From contig NC_016112.1 in the NCBI RefSeq assembly GCF_000968535.2, forward strand, positions 4,588,001 through 4,652,000: DNA of 64,000 bases. The letters run 5' to 3'. This document shows positions 17,421-26,393 of this stretch, one piece after another. The position numbers and the translations under genes are program-made. A model generated the notes under the pieces. It worked only from the letters and a program-made list of their open reading frames with translations, was not told the DNA's origin and made no database searches. Position 1 is the first letter of the stretch; each line of letters starts with the position of its first letter. This DNA is from Methylotuvimicrobium alcaliphilum 20Z (lineage in GTDB: Bacteria > Pseudomonadota > Gammaproteobacteria > Methylococcales > Methylomonadaceae).

Positions 17421-17584
17421 AGGGTGTGGGGTTGCCTGTCGAGGAACGCCGTAAACCCATCCATGGAGACTTGGCAGCACCTAAGCGCCAAGGATGGCGT
17501 CTAGTAGGGCTATGCGGGAGCAATTGCCGAGGAGAAAAAACCTGTCCCGCTGCCGACATCCTCGCCAAGCACGCCCCACACCCT
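17421..17584. repeat. RptB copy 1 (164 bp)
   Basis: Perfect 11-bp terminal inverted repeats AGGGTGTGGGG (17421-17431) and CCCCACACCCT (17574-17584). The interior shares GCTGCCGACATCCTCG and CAATTGC blocks, in opposite orientation, with the copy at 28141-28373. Confidence 0.75.
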
Positions 17585-17743
17585 TTTTGATCCCCAAATT
17601 GGGAATTGCTGTGAATCTTTATGATGAAATGCTTTTTCTAGGATAATGAGTATTGTCGCTTTGAATTATGACAGCATTGAGACGGCTCTATACCAATCTA
17701 AATTCAAATTTCGTCGTTGATTCGAGGGGCTCTACCATTTGAT

Positions 17744-17946
17744 TATACCTTTCGCACTTCAAATTCCGGCAGTGCCTGAGGAGGCGCCTGGGTGTCCGGT
17801 CGATTTTCGCTCCTGCAAAATCGACATTCACGCCATCCATGGCGTTCATAAAGGCTTTGCCGGCATGGAGCTGGTAGAGTCTGGACGTATTCACGGCGTC
17901 CTTTAGCGGACACCCAGGCGCCGAATTTTGATCTATGACGGGTATA
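17744..17946. repeat. RptA copy 4, full length (203 bp)
   Basis: A canonical copy with ends TATACCTTTCGCACTTC and TTTTGATCTATGACGGGTA/TATA. It has a perfect 16-bp internal inverted repeat GGCGCCTGGGTGTCCG (17783-17798) and its complement (17907-17922), so the whole unit can fold into a long stem. It ends 20 bp before the mgtE stop codon. Confidence 0.85.
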
Positions 17947-17965
17947 GCAAAGAGCCTAATGATTA

Positions 17966-19303
17966 TCACAACAAAAAAACGGTCCCTAAACCCAAAAAAG
18001 CAACAAAACCGACAACATCGGTCACGGTTGTCAGTATGACCGAACCGGATAAGGCCGGGTCGATATCGAGCGTGTCCAAGACCAACGGTATTACGACGCC
18101 TGCGAAAGCTGCAATGATAATATTCACGACAATCGCGGCCGCAATCACCGAACCGATTGACAGACTACCGAACCAAATGCCTGCAATAGCACCGATCACT
18201 AAAGCCCATAACAAGCCATTGAGTATGCCGACACTGACTTCTTTAATTAAAAGCGGCTTAAAATTCCCCTTGCTGATTTGACCCAATGCAATGCCTCTGA
18301 TGATCAAAGTCAAGGTCTGACTACCGGCTATTCCGCCCATTGATGCGACAATCGGCATCAACACCGCTAATGCAACGATTTGCTGTAATGTACCTTCAAA
18401 TAAGCCGATTGACCAAGAAGCCAGAAAAGCCGTTAACAAATTGATTCCTAACCAGGTGGCTCGGCGTTTTGAACTACGAATCACAGGAGCGAACAAGTCT
18501 TCGTCTTCATCCATACCTGCGGTCGCCATCAATTGGCTTTCATATTCTTCGCGGGTAATTTCCAAAGCCAAGCGCAAGGTGATTCTGCCTAATAACAGTT
18601 GATTGACATCGATAACCGGTAATGCGGTAAGCCCCGAATGCTCCATCTTTTCCGCAGCATCGGTTAAATAACTATCCGCTGAAACAGTAACGGGATCGTC
18701 TATACATAATTCGACCAATGGCGTAAGAGGATCCGCGGCGTACAATTTATGAACGAGAACGGTGCCGACGAAAGCACCATTACGCTGAATCAGATAAATG
18801 CAATCGGTATACTCGGGCAGGTTTTTGCGGATCAAGCGCATCGCCTGTCTAACCCTTGCTGTCCTTGGTAAAATCAATAACTCGTGATCGACATAGCGGC
18901 CGATTCGTTCATCGTCATATTGCGCCGATAACTGATAATGTTTACGCTGACTAGCATCCATATTGCCAAGCGCGGTATCTATCACCGATTCCGGCAATGT
19001 TTCCGCCAGCTCGATCAAATCCTCGGCATGTAAGCCGCTTAGTAAACTCTGCAATTCCGATTCTTCGAAGCTTTCGATGATGGTCTGCCTTGGCTCGGCA
19101 CGCATCGCAACCAAAACATCGACACGATCTTCGTCAGGAACCTGCTGCCAACGCTCCAAACGTTGGTGCAAGGGCAGGGATTCCAACAATAATGCCAACT
19201 CGGTACTTTCCAGTTCTTCTATGGCTTGTTCAAAAACAGTTTTTTGATCTTCATTTTCAGCTTCGTTAAGACGCTCGACCAATTGACTGATTTCTTCGTT
19301 CAT
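17966..19303 (-). CDS. mgtE: Magnesium transporter MgtE
   Basis: A 445-residue MgtE channel importing Mg2+ (and possibly Co2+). Domains in order: N-terminal MgtE_N helical repeats (about 1-125, with LLSGLHAEDLIELAETLP), two CBS domains (about 130-255), and a five-helix membrane domain (about 285-445) containing MPIVASMGGIAGSQTLTLI. Cytosolic Mg2+ is known to close the pore through the N/CBS domains. AGGGGG lies just upstream of the ATG. An intrinsic-terminator-like hairpin lies about 50 nt upstream in the leader. An RptA repeat lies 20 bp beyond the stop. Confidence 0.96.
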   Translation of the reverse strand: MNEEISQLVERLNEAENEDQKTVFEQAIEELESTELALLLESLPLHQRLERWQQVPDEDRVDVLVAMRAEPRQTIIESFEESELQSLLSGLHAEDLIELAETLPESVIDTALGNMDASQRKHYQLSAQYDDERIGRYVDHELLILPRTARVRQAMRLIRKNLPEYTDCIYLIQRNGAFVGTVLVHKLYAADPLTPLVELCIDDPVTVSADSYLTDAAEKMEHSGLTALPVIDVNQLLLGRITLRLALEITREEYESQLMATAGMDEDEDLFAPVIRSSKRRATWLGINLLTAFLASWSIGLFEGTLQQIVALAVLMPIVASMGGIAGSQTLTLIIRGIALGQISKGNFKPLLIKEVSVGILNGLLWALVIGAIAGIWFGSLSIGSVIAAAIVVNIIIAAFAGVVIPLVLDTLDIDPALSGSVILTTVTDVVGFVAFLGLGTVFLL

Positions 19304-19772
19304 TGCTGCCCCCTAATTGGGTCCCTTAAACGGGACTGTGTAAACGTTAAGCCAAAAAAAAGGGCCCATCCGGGCCCTTTTCATATTATTATTCGGCAAC
19401 CCATTTTAAGCATATCGTTGATTATTAAATATATTTAATGCCATGTATTTCATAAAACTAACCCTACACTCCAAAATAACCACGCACGGCCTCGGGCGAT
19501 AAATCATCCGCTCGGACGATATTCGGCCAAAACAACCATGCATTGGATTTGAGAAAGTAAAAAAGAATCTGAGCATCGAATCAACAATAACAGGCAATAG
19601 TCCTGTGTTAAATAAGCCTAGAATTATGAAAGCCATTTGCCGTGAATGCAATAAAAACCTCGTCTTCATGTCATTTGAACGACTAGATTAAAAAAACCTA
19701 CTGAAATCATAAGATATTAAGAACTTTTCATGCATTGAAAAGTCAGACCTTAAATCAATTGATCGAGAATCG
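19304..19772. other. mgtE leader / intergenic region
   Basis: About 470 bp between the MerR-type gene and mgtE, both on the minus strand. It contains the terminator-like hairpin at 19354-19381 and a short GTCCC/GGGAC hairpin at 19321-19336. An 87-codon frame on the minus strand has no family features. I could not recognise a known Mg2+ riboswitch. Confidence 0.5.
19354..19381 (-). terminator. Intrinsic terminator or attenuator upstream of mgtE
   Basis: Stem AAAAGGGCCC (19358-19367), loop ATCC, and GGGCCCTTTT (19372-19381). Read on the minus strand it ends in a run of eight T. It lies about 50 nt before the mgtE ATG, so it either ends transcription from the MerR-type gene or acts as an attenuator in the mgtE leader. 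Confidence 0.75.
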
Positions 19773-20687
19773 CTAAAACGGCCGCGAGAGCGGACGACTT
19801 TGAATCAAGCGACCGATTCGATGGTAAAAGTCGTCGAGACTAGCGGTAAAAACCGACCGTTCCGGCAATTGATTCGACTTGAACAAATACTGTGCACCGG
19901 TACCGCCGACCCATAACTGGATATCTTTCGGCAACGCCTCGGCCAGATAGTTTAGGTTTTGAATCATAGCTTGTTCAGGCGGCGTATTTGCGAGACTCAT
20001 CACGATAACAGAAGGCTTGAGCCGGTTTCCTGCGTTTAACAAGTCTTCCCATGGCAAATCGGGGCCGATGTAATAGCATTTACATCGCTGGTTAGCAGCC
20101 AACCAGCAGCTCAGTAATATTCCGAATTCGTGATGTTCTCCGGTCATGGTTGCGAACATCACGCCGGGATTAGTTCCGGAAAATGGCTGTTCGTGATTCA
20201 CCATGCTTAACACGATTCGTTTAACACAGGCGGAAAATAGATGCTCTTGAGCAATTGTCAATTTACCTTCATGCCAAAGATTACCGACTTTTTCCAGAGT
20301 CGGCAAAAGAACCTCCCGGGCATAGCAGAGGGGGTCCATTGCGATCAGCGCCCTCCTAAGCAAGTCTTCGCAAACATCCATGCGAAACTGCAGCAGAGCA
20401 TCGACAATCCGCACAAAAAACAATTCCTGATTGGCATTAGGCGCATTTTGATTGGCGTTCAACAGATTCTGTAACTCATCGTTACTCAAATCTGCGATTT
20501 TGCTAATCGTAAAACCTTGCTTAGTGGCCGCCAGCAAGAGCGTCAAACGCTCAACATCTTGCTGAGTATAAAGACGCCGGCCTTTGCTGTCCCTAACGGG
20601 ATTAACGGTTCCGTAGCGCCTTTCCCAAGCTCTAAGTGTTTCGGTATTTATGCCTGTGAGTGAGGTCACAGTTTTTATTGTATACAT
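19773..20687 (-). CDS. MerR-family regulator with cobalamin-binding domain (CarH/LitR-like photoreceptor)
   Basis: A 304-residue protein with an N-terminal MerR winged helix (residues 1-70: TETLRAWERRYGTVNPVRDSKGRRLY), a four-helix cap domain (about 85-170) and a Rossmann B12-binding domain (about 172-300). The photoreceptor signature W-x9-EH is present as Trp138, Glu148 and His149. His139 matches the upper axial ligand of Thermus CarH (His132). The E-x-H-x-x-G motif at 184-189 supplies the lower axial ligand His186. In CarH/LitR, adenosylcobalamin holds a DNA-bound tetramer in the dark, and light breaks the Co-C bond and releases DNA. The gene is divergent from a sigma factor, with a palindrome over that promoter. 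Light sensing is inferred from residues, not shown. Confidence 0.9.
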   Translation of the reverse strand: MYTIKTVTSLTGINTETLRAWERRYGTVNPVRDSKGRRLYTQQDVERLTLLLAATKQGFTISKIADLSNDELQNLLNANQNAPNANQELFFVRIVDALLQFRMDVCEDLLRRALIAMDPLCYAREVLLPTLEKVGNLWHEGKLTIAQEHLFSACVKRIVLSMVNHEQPFSGTNPGVMFATMTGEHHEFGILLSCWLAANQRCKCYYIGPDLPWEDLLNAGNRLKPSVIVMSLANTPPEQAMIQNLNYLAEALPKDIQLWVGGTGAQYLFKSNQLPERSVFTASLDDFYHRIGRLIQSRPLSRPF

Positions 20688-20714
20688 TTATGCACAGGTT
20701 TTGTTTATGATTTA

Positions 20715-20746
20715 TGTTTGACAAACATTGTACTCAGGAGTAATGT
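20715..20746 (+). promoter_or_regulatory. Promoter of the sigma-factor operon with overlapping operator candidate
   Basis: -35 TTGACA (20718-20723), a 17-nt spacer and -10 TAATGT (20741-20746) make a strong sigma-70 promoter 80 bp before the sigma gene. A perfect palindrome TGTTTGACAAACA (20715-20727) covers the -35 box. A second palindrome, TGTATACA (20679-20686), overlaps the start codon of the divergent MerR-type gene. Both are candidate operators for that regulator. Confidence 0.75.
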
Positions 20747-20824
20747 TTAATCCAAGCTTTAGTTGACTCAACAAAGTATTTACTCAGGGTATATAACCAG
20801 TTACCTGGTAAGGGGCAATCCACT

Positions 20825-22270
20825 ATGACCCAAATGAACTATTCAATGCTAAACAATCAGTATCGTTCCGGCAGTTTTCGAGGCTTTTATAAGGAAGCTT
20901 CTCTGGAAACGGATTTAATGCATTCAAGGCGACCGCAAATCGACAACCTAAACAACGATTCCGATGAAATCGAATCGGAACCTGCCGATGCCGAATTATT
21001 TGCGGAAACCGAAGTGCTGTCCTCATCGAATGATGCAATGACATTCGTGCAGAATGGAGGCGACGAGTTATTGATCCATCAGCAAAATGCATCGGTTCTG
21101 ACTCCCGAGGAATTAACCTCGCTAGCCCAACAAATGGAACAAAGTCGCTTGAATTTATCGCATTTGATGATTTATTCGGATTCGGGACTATCGGTTATCG
21201 CCGGCGAATTTGTTAGTGCTATCGGTGATGGCATCGACTTATCCGAGCTTATCAGAAAAAACAGTCTCGAACCTGTACAAAAGGACAATGCTGCACAGGA
21301 TACCGCTAAACAGCTCGCAAGCAAGTTATTAGAGTGTTTTCAGCAAGTGATCAACGCCAAAGGTAACACGCATTCAAGTGCCGTATTTACTGAATGCAGA
21401 CAATTACTGGACGATCTTCATCTTTTACCTAATTTCCTGCAACAAATCGTCAAGGTCTTAACTTGCCGGCTCAAGGATCGAGCACTCAACGGTGATGACT
21501 TGGAGTTGTTGAAATCCGCGTCGATAGAGCAACAACGAATGATTTCCGCAAGACGTGCGATGATCAGCGGCAACCTTAGGCTAGTCACGTTCATTGCCCG
21601 TCAATATCATCATTCCTCGGTGCCGTTTACCGATTTAATTCAAGACGGGACTGTGGGTTTGATCAAGGCGGTTGACCGTTACGATTGGCGACGCTCGGTG
21701 CGCTTTTCTACTTATGCGATTTATTGGATCAAGCAAAGCATCACTCGGGGCATGGTCAGACAGGAAAAAATGGTCCGCCTGCCTTACAACATCGCGGCAA
21801 AAGCGGCCGCGGTGTTCGAGACGATGAACGATTATCTGGTCAAACACAACCAATGGCCAACCAATAAAACACTAGCCGAAATCTGCGCCTTGCCCGAAGA
21901 GGAAATCAAAGCCATCGTCAATAATTATCAACCGACCATTTCGCTCGATAACAATATCAATGATGATGAAGATTTACCGGCGATCGTCGATTCGATGGAG
22001 CAGAACCATTTTCCGCAACCGATCAGTATATTGGCTAATTCGGCATTGAAAAACTGTTTGAGAAAGGCAATAGAAACCCTACCTGAACGCGAAGCCGACA
22101 TCATTAATTGCCGCTTCGGACTCGACAGCGATACCGAAATGACGCTGCAAGACATTGCCGACCGGATGTCGTTAACGCGGGAACGGGTCAGACAAATTCA
22201 GAACAGTGCGCTATTGAAATTAAAAAATAAATTCAGCAGTGATTTAGTCGATTTTCTCGAGCCCGGTTAA
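20825..22270 (+). CDS. RNA polymerase sigma-70-family factor (RpoD/RpoS-like, group 2)
   Basis: A 481-residue sigma factor. An acidic N-terminal part of about 230 residues is not recognisably region 1.1. Region 2 follows (NLRLVTFIARQYHHSSVPFTDLIQDGTVGLIKAVDRYD, then the -10-binding RFSTYAIYWIKQSITRGM), then region 3 (LPYNIAAKAAAVFETMN) and region 4 with its HTH (MTLQDIADRMSLTRERVRQIQ). The housekeeping rpoD is normally about 600 residues and lies near dnaG, so this is probably an alternative factor. It is transcribed divergently from the cobalamin-binding regulator and heads a run with hflK, hflC and ftsH. Confidence 0.92.
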   Translation: MTQMNYSMLNNQYRSGSFRGFYKEASLETDLMHSRRPQIDNLNNDSDEIESEPADAELFAETEVLSSSNDAMTFVQNGGDELLIHQQNASVLTPEELTSLAQQMEQSRLNLSHLMIYSDSGLSVIAGEFVSAIGDGIDLSELIRKNSLEPVQKDNAAQDTAKQLASKLLECFQQVINAKGNTHSSAVFTECRQLLDDLHLLPNFLQQIVKVLTCRLKDRALNGDDLELLKSASIEQQRMISARRAMISGNLRLVTFIARQYHHSSVPFTDLIQDGTVGLIKAVDRYDWRRSVRFSTYAIYWIKQSITRGMVRQEKMVRLPYNIAAKAAAVFETMNDYLVKHNQWPTNKTLAEICALPEEEIKAIVNNYQPTISLDNNINDDEDLPAIVDSMEQNHFPQPISILANSALKNCLRKAIETLPEREADIINCRFGLDSDTEMTLQDIADRMSLTRERVRQIQNSALLKLKNKFSSDLVDFLEPG

Positions 22271-22361
22271 AACGACCAAATTAAAGCGACATTGCACCGA
22301 ACAATAAGAAGGCGGAATAAAAAATAAACCGACCTTTACACACGAGTATCAGGAGTCTGCT

Positions 22362-23522
22362 ATGACCTGGAACAATAAAAATAATGACCCGGAGGAACTA
22401 GGTGAAAATCCTAAGTCCGATTGGGAAGCTCAATTCGAAAATATATGGCGAAGCATCAATAAGAAGCCACAAAACTTTCTGAGCCGTCATTACAAACCAA
22501 TATTCGCTTACTCAAGCGCCGCGTTTTTGATTGCCTGGGTTGGCAGCGGCGTTTATATCGTGGATCAAGGCAACCGGGGTGTTGAAACCCGCTTCGGCGC
22601 CTATCAAGCCACCACAATGCCTGGCCCACATTGGCATTTACCTTTTCCAATTGAAGACGTCTCTATAGTCAACGTCGAACAACAACGCTTCATTGAAATC
22701 GGTTATCAAACCGGAGGTCGTCAGCTTGGAAGCGGATCTGACTTACCCGAATCGCTAATGCTAACCAAGGATGAAAACATTATCAGCGTTAGGTTAGCCA
22801 TTCAATATCAAATTAAAGATGCCAGGGATTATTTATTCAACGTCAAAAATGCCGAAGCCACGCTTAAGCAAGTGACCGAAAGTATCGAGCGGGGCGTAAT
22901 CGGCAAGAATAATATGGACTTCATCCTAACCGAAGGCCGCAGTCAAATTGCCACAGCAATCAAGGATCAGGTGCAGGACGCGATGGACCAATATCAAACA
23001 GGTCTGCGCATTGCCAGTGTCAACCTACAGGATGCCCAACCACCAGAGGAAGTTCAAAATGCTTTCGAGGATGCCATTCGGGCACGAGAAGACAAACAAA
23101 GACTGATCAATGAAGCCGAAGCTTATGCCAACGAGGTGATTCCTAAAGCTCGAGGTGCAGCGGCAAGATTGATTCAGGAGGCCGAAGCTTACGAAGCTCA
23201 AGTAGTCGCCAGAGCAACCGGCGAGACGCAACGCTTCGATCAATTATTGGTCGAATATGAAAAAGCACCCAAAATAACCCGCAAACGCTTGTATCTCGAA
23301 GCTAAGGAAAAACTTTACAGCAATACCAACAAAGTGATTGTAGCAGTTGAAAACGGGAATAATATGTTCTACATGCCGATCGACTCGATGCAGAAAAATG
23401 GCGATCAAAAAGCCGGTGGTCCTAACCTAAGCTCTATTGCGCAAATCGAAAAAGCCGCCCAAACCGATACCCGAAAACCAATTCATGCTTCTACCATCCG
23501 TTCCAGCAGGAGCAGACTATGA
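22362..23522 (+). CDS. hflK: HflK-like SPFH/prohibitin membrane protein
   Basis: A 386-residue HflK-family protein. A short cytoplasmic N-terminus is followed by one membrane helix (about residues 46-68, PIFAYSSAAFLIAWVGSGVY) and an SPFH/Band 7 domain (GVETRFGAYQATTMPGPHWHLPFPIE), then a coiled-coil region (EAYANEVIPKARGAAARLIQEAEAYEAQ). With HflC it forms a large periplasmic cage around FtsH and modulates its membrane-protein proteolysis. CAGGAG lies 7 nt upstream. The stop overlaps hflC (ATGA). hflK/hflC usually follow hfq-hflX; here they follow a sigma factor and precede ftsH, so this may be a second copy. Confidence 0.93.
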   Translation: MTWNNKNNDPEELGENPKSDWEAQFENIWRSINKKPQNFLSRHYKPIFAYSSAAFLIAWVGSGVYIVDQGNRGVETRFGAYQATTMPGPHWHLPFPIEDVSIVNVEQQRFIEIGYQTGGRQLGSGSDLPESLMLTKDENIISVRLAIQYQIKDARDYLFNVKNAEATLKQVTESIERGVIGKNNMDFILTEGRSQIATAIKDQVQDAMDQYQTGLRIASVNLQDAQPPEEVQNAFEDAIRAREDKQRLINEAEAYANEVIPKARGAAARLIQEAEAYEAQVVARATGETQRFDQLLVEYEKAPKITRKRLYLEAKEKLYSNTNKVIVAVENGNNMFYMPIDSMQKNGDQKAGGPNLSSIAQIEKAAQTDTRKPIHASTIRSSRSRL

Positions 23523-24385
23523 ATTCATTACCTAAACAGTTATTAGTTCCTACCGGTTTATCTGTGCTGATTCTTGGTTATATGTCGGTGTTTTATGTTG
23601 GTGAAAGTGAAAAAGCGATAAAATTTCGCTTGGGCGAAATCGTCGAATCCGATTATCGGCCGGGCCTTCATTTCAAAATGCCCTTGATCAATAACACCAG
23701 TGCGTTCGATGCGCGAATCCAAACCCTTAATGCCAAATCGGAACGTTTCCTGACTTCGGAAAAGAAAAATGTGATTGTCGATTCTTTTGCCAAATGGAAA
23801 ATTGGCGACGTCGGCCTGTTTTATACAACGGTCAGCGGCGATTCTTTTCAAGCCAACCTTCGACTCGATCAAATTATGAAAGATGCGATGCGCGGCGAAT
23901 TCGGCTTAAGAACAATTAAAGAGTTGGTTTCCGAGGATAGAGGTAATTTACGCAAGGTGCTGATGGAAAAATTAAGCCCGGTTGCTGAACAATACGGCAT
24001 CGAGTTGGTCGATATACGCATAAAGCGCATTGATTTGCCGGACGAAGTCAGCAGCTCTGTATTTCGTAGAATGGAAGCCGAACGCGAAAGAGTTGCCCGA
24101 GAATTCCGCTCACAAGGCGCGGAACTTGCAGAACAAATTAGCGCGCAGGCCGATAAGGAACGCGAAATTATTTTGGCCAACGCTTATCGAGAAGCCGAAC
24201 AAATACGAGGACGTGGCGATGCCAAGTCGGCCGAGATCTATGCGGTCAGCCATGGCAAAAATGAAGAGTTTTATGCATTCCACCGAAGCTTGAACGCCTA
24301 TCAAAAATCGTTCGAAAATACTCAAGATACTCTGTTATTGGAACCGAAATCGGATTTCTTCAGGTATTTTTCGAAAGAAGAATGA
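23519..24385 (+). CDS. hflC: HflC-like SPFH/prohibitin membrane protein
   Basis: A 288-residue HflC-family protein. An N-terminal membrane helix (about residues 7-27, LLVPTGLSVLILGYMSVFYVG) precedes an SPFH domain (EKAIKFRLGEIVESDYRPGLHFKMP) and a charged coiled-coil (MEAERERVAREFRSQGAELAEQ, in part). It is the partner of HflK in regulating FtsH. Its start overlaps the hflK stop and its end lies 35 nt before ftsH, so the three are expected to be co-transcribed. Length is slightly under E. coli HflC (334), mainly at the C-terminus. Confidence 0.93.
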   Translation: MNSLPKQLLVPTGLSVLILGYMSVFYVGESEKAIKFRLGEIVESDYRPGLHFKMPLINNTSAFDARIQTLNAKSERFLTSEKKNVIVDSFAKWKIGDVGLFYTTVSGDSFQANLRLDQIMKDAMRGEFGLRTIKELVSEDRGNLRKVLMEKLSPVAEQYGIELVDIRIKRIDLPDEVSSSVFRRMEAERERVAREFRSQGAELAEQISAQADKEREIILANAYREAEQIRGRGDAKSAEIYAVSHGKNEEFYAFHRSLNAYQKSFENTQDTLLLEPKSDFFRYFSKEE

Positions 24386-24420
24386 TATCCTCATACATCT
24401 CTAAAGAGGAGAAAATTTAA

Positions 24421-26319
24421 ATGAAATCAAATGCACTTAAAATCGTCATCTGGATAGCGGTAGGGCTTACGCTATTCACGGCATTTAGCCGAATGGGCCC
24501 GCAAAACGACAGTAACTATGCCTTGTCATACTCTGACTTTATCGAAGACATACGCGCCGGCGTCGTTGCTGAAGTCACGATCAACGGCGAGGAAATCAAT
24601 GGTCGTCGTCGTAATGGGGAAAGGTTCATGACCTATAACCCAAATGATGCCAAAATGATCGACGAATTATTGGAATACGGCGTCAAAATCAAAGTTGCTT
24701 CGCCGCCGAAACAATCGATGCTGATGCAGATCTTTATCTCATGGGCACCGATGTTACTGCTGATCGCAGTCTGGGTTTATTTCTTCCGCAAACAGCAAGG
24801 CGGCGGCATGGGCGGCCAGATGAATTTCGGTAAAAGCAAGGCCAAATTGCTCGAGGAAAACCAAATCAAAGTCAAATTCACCGATGTCGCCGGCGTCGAA
24901 GAAGCCAAGGAAGACGTCGTCGAAATGGTCGATTTTCTGAGAGACCCCGCCAAATACGAATTCCTCGGCGGTCAGATACCGCGTGGCGTATTGATGGTCG
25001 GTCCTCCGGGAACCGGTAAAACGCTGCTAGCTCGGGCCATTGCAGGTGAAGCGGGTGTACCGTTCTTCTCGATATCCGGTTCGGATTTCGTTGAAATGTT
25101 TGTCGGTGTCGGTGCCTCTCGCGTTCGCGATATGTTCGAACAAGCCAAGAAACGCGCACCGTGCATCATCTTCATCGACGAGATCGATGCGGTCGGCCGT
25201 CATCGCGGCAACGGCATGGGCGGCGGCAATGACGAACGCGAACAAACCTTGAACCAATTGCTTGTGGAAATGGACGGCTTCAACGGCAACGAAGGCATTA
25301 TCGTTATCGCCGCGACCAACCGCGCCGATGTACTCGATAAAGCCTTGCTGAGACCGGGCCGATTCGACCGACAAGTCACGGTCAGTTTACCCGATATCAA
25401 AGGCCGCGAGCAGATTCTCGGCGTTCATATCAAAAAAGTACCGCAAGCCGCCGATGTCAACATCAACGATCTGGCCCGAGGCACGCCCGGCTTTTCCGGT
25501 GCGGAACTCGCGAATCTGATCAACGAAGCAGCTTTATTTGCGGCGCGTAAAAACAAACGCGAAGTGAACATGGAAGATCTCGATAAAGCCCGCGACAAAA
25601 TGCTTATGGGCGCCGAAAGAAGAAGCATGATGATGCGCGAAGAAGATAAGTTGATGACCGCCTATCATGAAGCCGGTCATGCCATCGTCGGTCGCATCGT
25701 ACCGGAACACGATCCGGTCTACAAAGTCAGTATCATGCCCCGTGGTGGTGCATTAGGCATCACGATGTTCCTACCGGAACGGGATTCCTACAGCGCCAGC
25801 CGGGATAAACTGGAAAGCCAAATCGCCAGCTTATTCGGCGGTCGGGTTGCCGAGGAAATCATATACGGCAAAAACAAAGTGACCACCGGCGCTTCCAATG
25901 ACATCGAGCGCGCCACTCAATTGGCCCGCAACATGGTGACTAAATGGGGTCTCTCCGATCGCCTCGGACCGATGGATTACGGCCCGGATCAAAATCAAGG
26001 CTATTTCGGACCGCAAAATAAAGCGATGTCAGAACAAATGGCACGCTTGATCGACGACGAAATTCGCTCGCTGGTCGACAAAAACTATGAGCGTGCCAAA
26101 CAGATTCTCACCGATCGCATGGACATCCTCCATAATATGGCGGAAGCATTAATGCAGTGGGAAACCATCGATAAGTTTCAAATCGATGATTTAATGAATG
26201 GCAAAAAAATTGCCCCTCCGGTACCGGAAGATGATGACAAGGACGAACACCCCCCTGTCACGGTGACTCCGGATACAACGGGCGGCGGCAACATAGGTCA
26301 AGGCGGCCTCGCAACCTAG
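24421..26319 (+). CDS. ftsH: ATP-dependent zinc metalloprotease FtsH
   Basis: A 632-residue FtsH. Two membrane helices (about 6-24 and 104-122) flank a periplasmic loop. The AAA+ domain has Walker A GPPGTGKT (194-201), Walker [14 protein letters not shown] (around 248-260) and the second region of homology ([20 protein letters not shown]). The zinc protease site is HEAGH (416-420). It degrades damaged or unassembled membrane proteins and some regulators. GAGGAG lies upstream of the ATG. It lies directly behind hflK and hflC and not next to rlmE/folP, the common place for the main ftsH, so it may be a second, regulated copy. Confidence 0.96.
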   Translation: MKSNALKIVIWIAVGLTLFTAFSRMGPQNDSNYALSYSDFIEDIRAGVVAEVTINGEEINGRRRNGERFMTYNPNDAKMIDELLEYGVKIKVASPPKQSMLMQIFISWAPMLLLIAVWVYFFRKQQGGGMGGQMNFGKSKAKLLEENQIKVKFTDVAGVEEAKEDVVEMVDFLRDPAKYEFLGGQIPRGVLMVGPPGTGKTLLARAIAGEAGVPFFSISGSDFVEMFVGVGASRVRDMFEQAKKRAPCIIFIDEIDAVGRHRGNGMGGGNDEREQTLNQLLVEMDGFNGNEGIIVIAATNRADVLDKALLRPGRFDRQVTVSLPDIKGREQILGVHIKKVPQAADVNINDLARGTPGFSGAELANLINEAALFAARKNKREVNMEDLDKARDKMLMGAERRSMMMREEDKLMTAYHEAGHAIVGRIVPEHDPVYKVSIMPRGGALGITMFLPERDSYSASRDKLESQIASLFGGRVAEEIIYGKNKVTTGASNDIERATQLARNMVTKWGLSDRLGPMDYGPDQNQGYFGPQNKAMSEQMARLIDDEIRSLVDKNYERAKQILTDRMDILHNMAEALMQWETIDKFQIDDLMNGKKIAPPVPEDDDKDEHPPVTVTPDTTGGGNIGQGGLAT

Positions 26320-26343
26320 CCGCTGTCAATGTCCTCCTCTATA

Positions 26344-26382
26344 AAGTCCTCCTGTTCGGTTCTTTCAGGAGGACTTTTTTTA
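26344..26382 (+). terminator. Rho-independent terminator after ftsH
   Basis: Stem AAGTCCTCCTG with CAGGAGGACTT around a loop of about 11 nt, followed by a T run. It ends only about 12 nt before the next start codon, so the downstream gene's ribosome-binding site abuts it. Confidence 0.85.
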
Positions 26383-26393
26383 AGGATAATCTC

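Larger units (their letters stand above)
17258..17965. other. Intergenic region with an RptB and an RptA copy
   Basis: It contains RptB copy 1 (17421-17584) and RptA copy 4 (17744-17946). The sequence between them is AT-rich with no supported gene. Confidence 0.65.

Noticed and set aside
19406-19669. 87-codon minus-strand frame upstream of mgtE
   Set aside because: No signal, domain or good ribosome-binding site; better read as leader or intergenic DNA.
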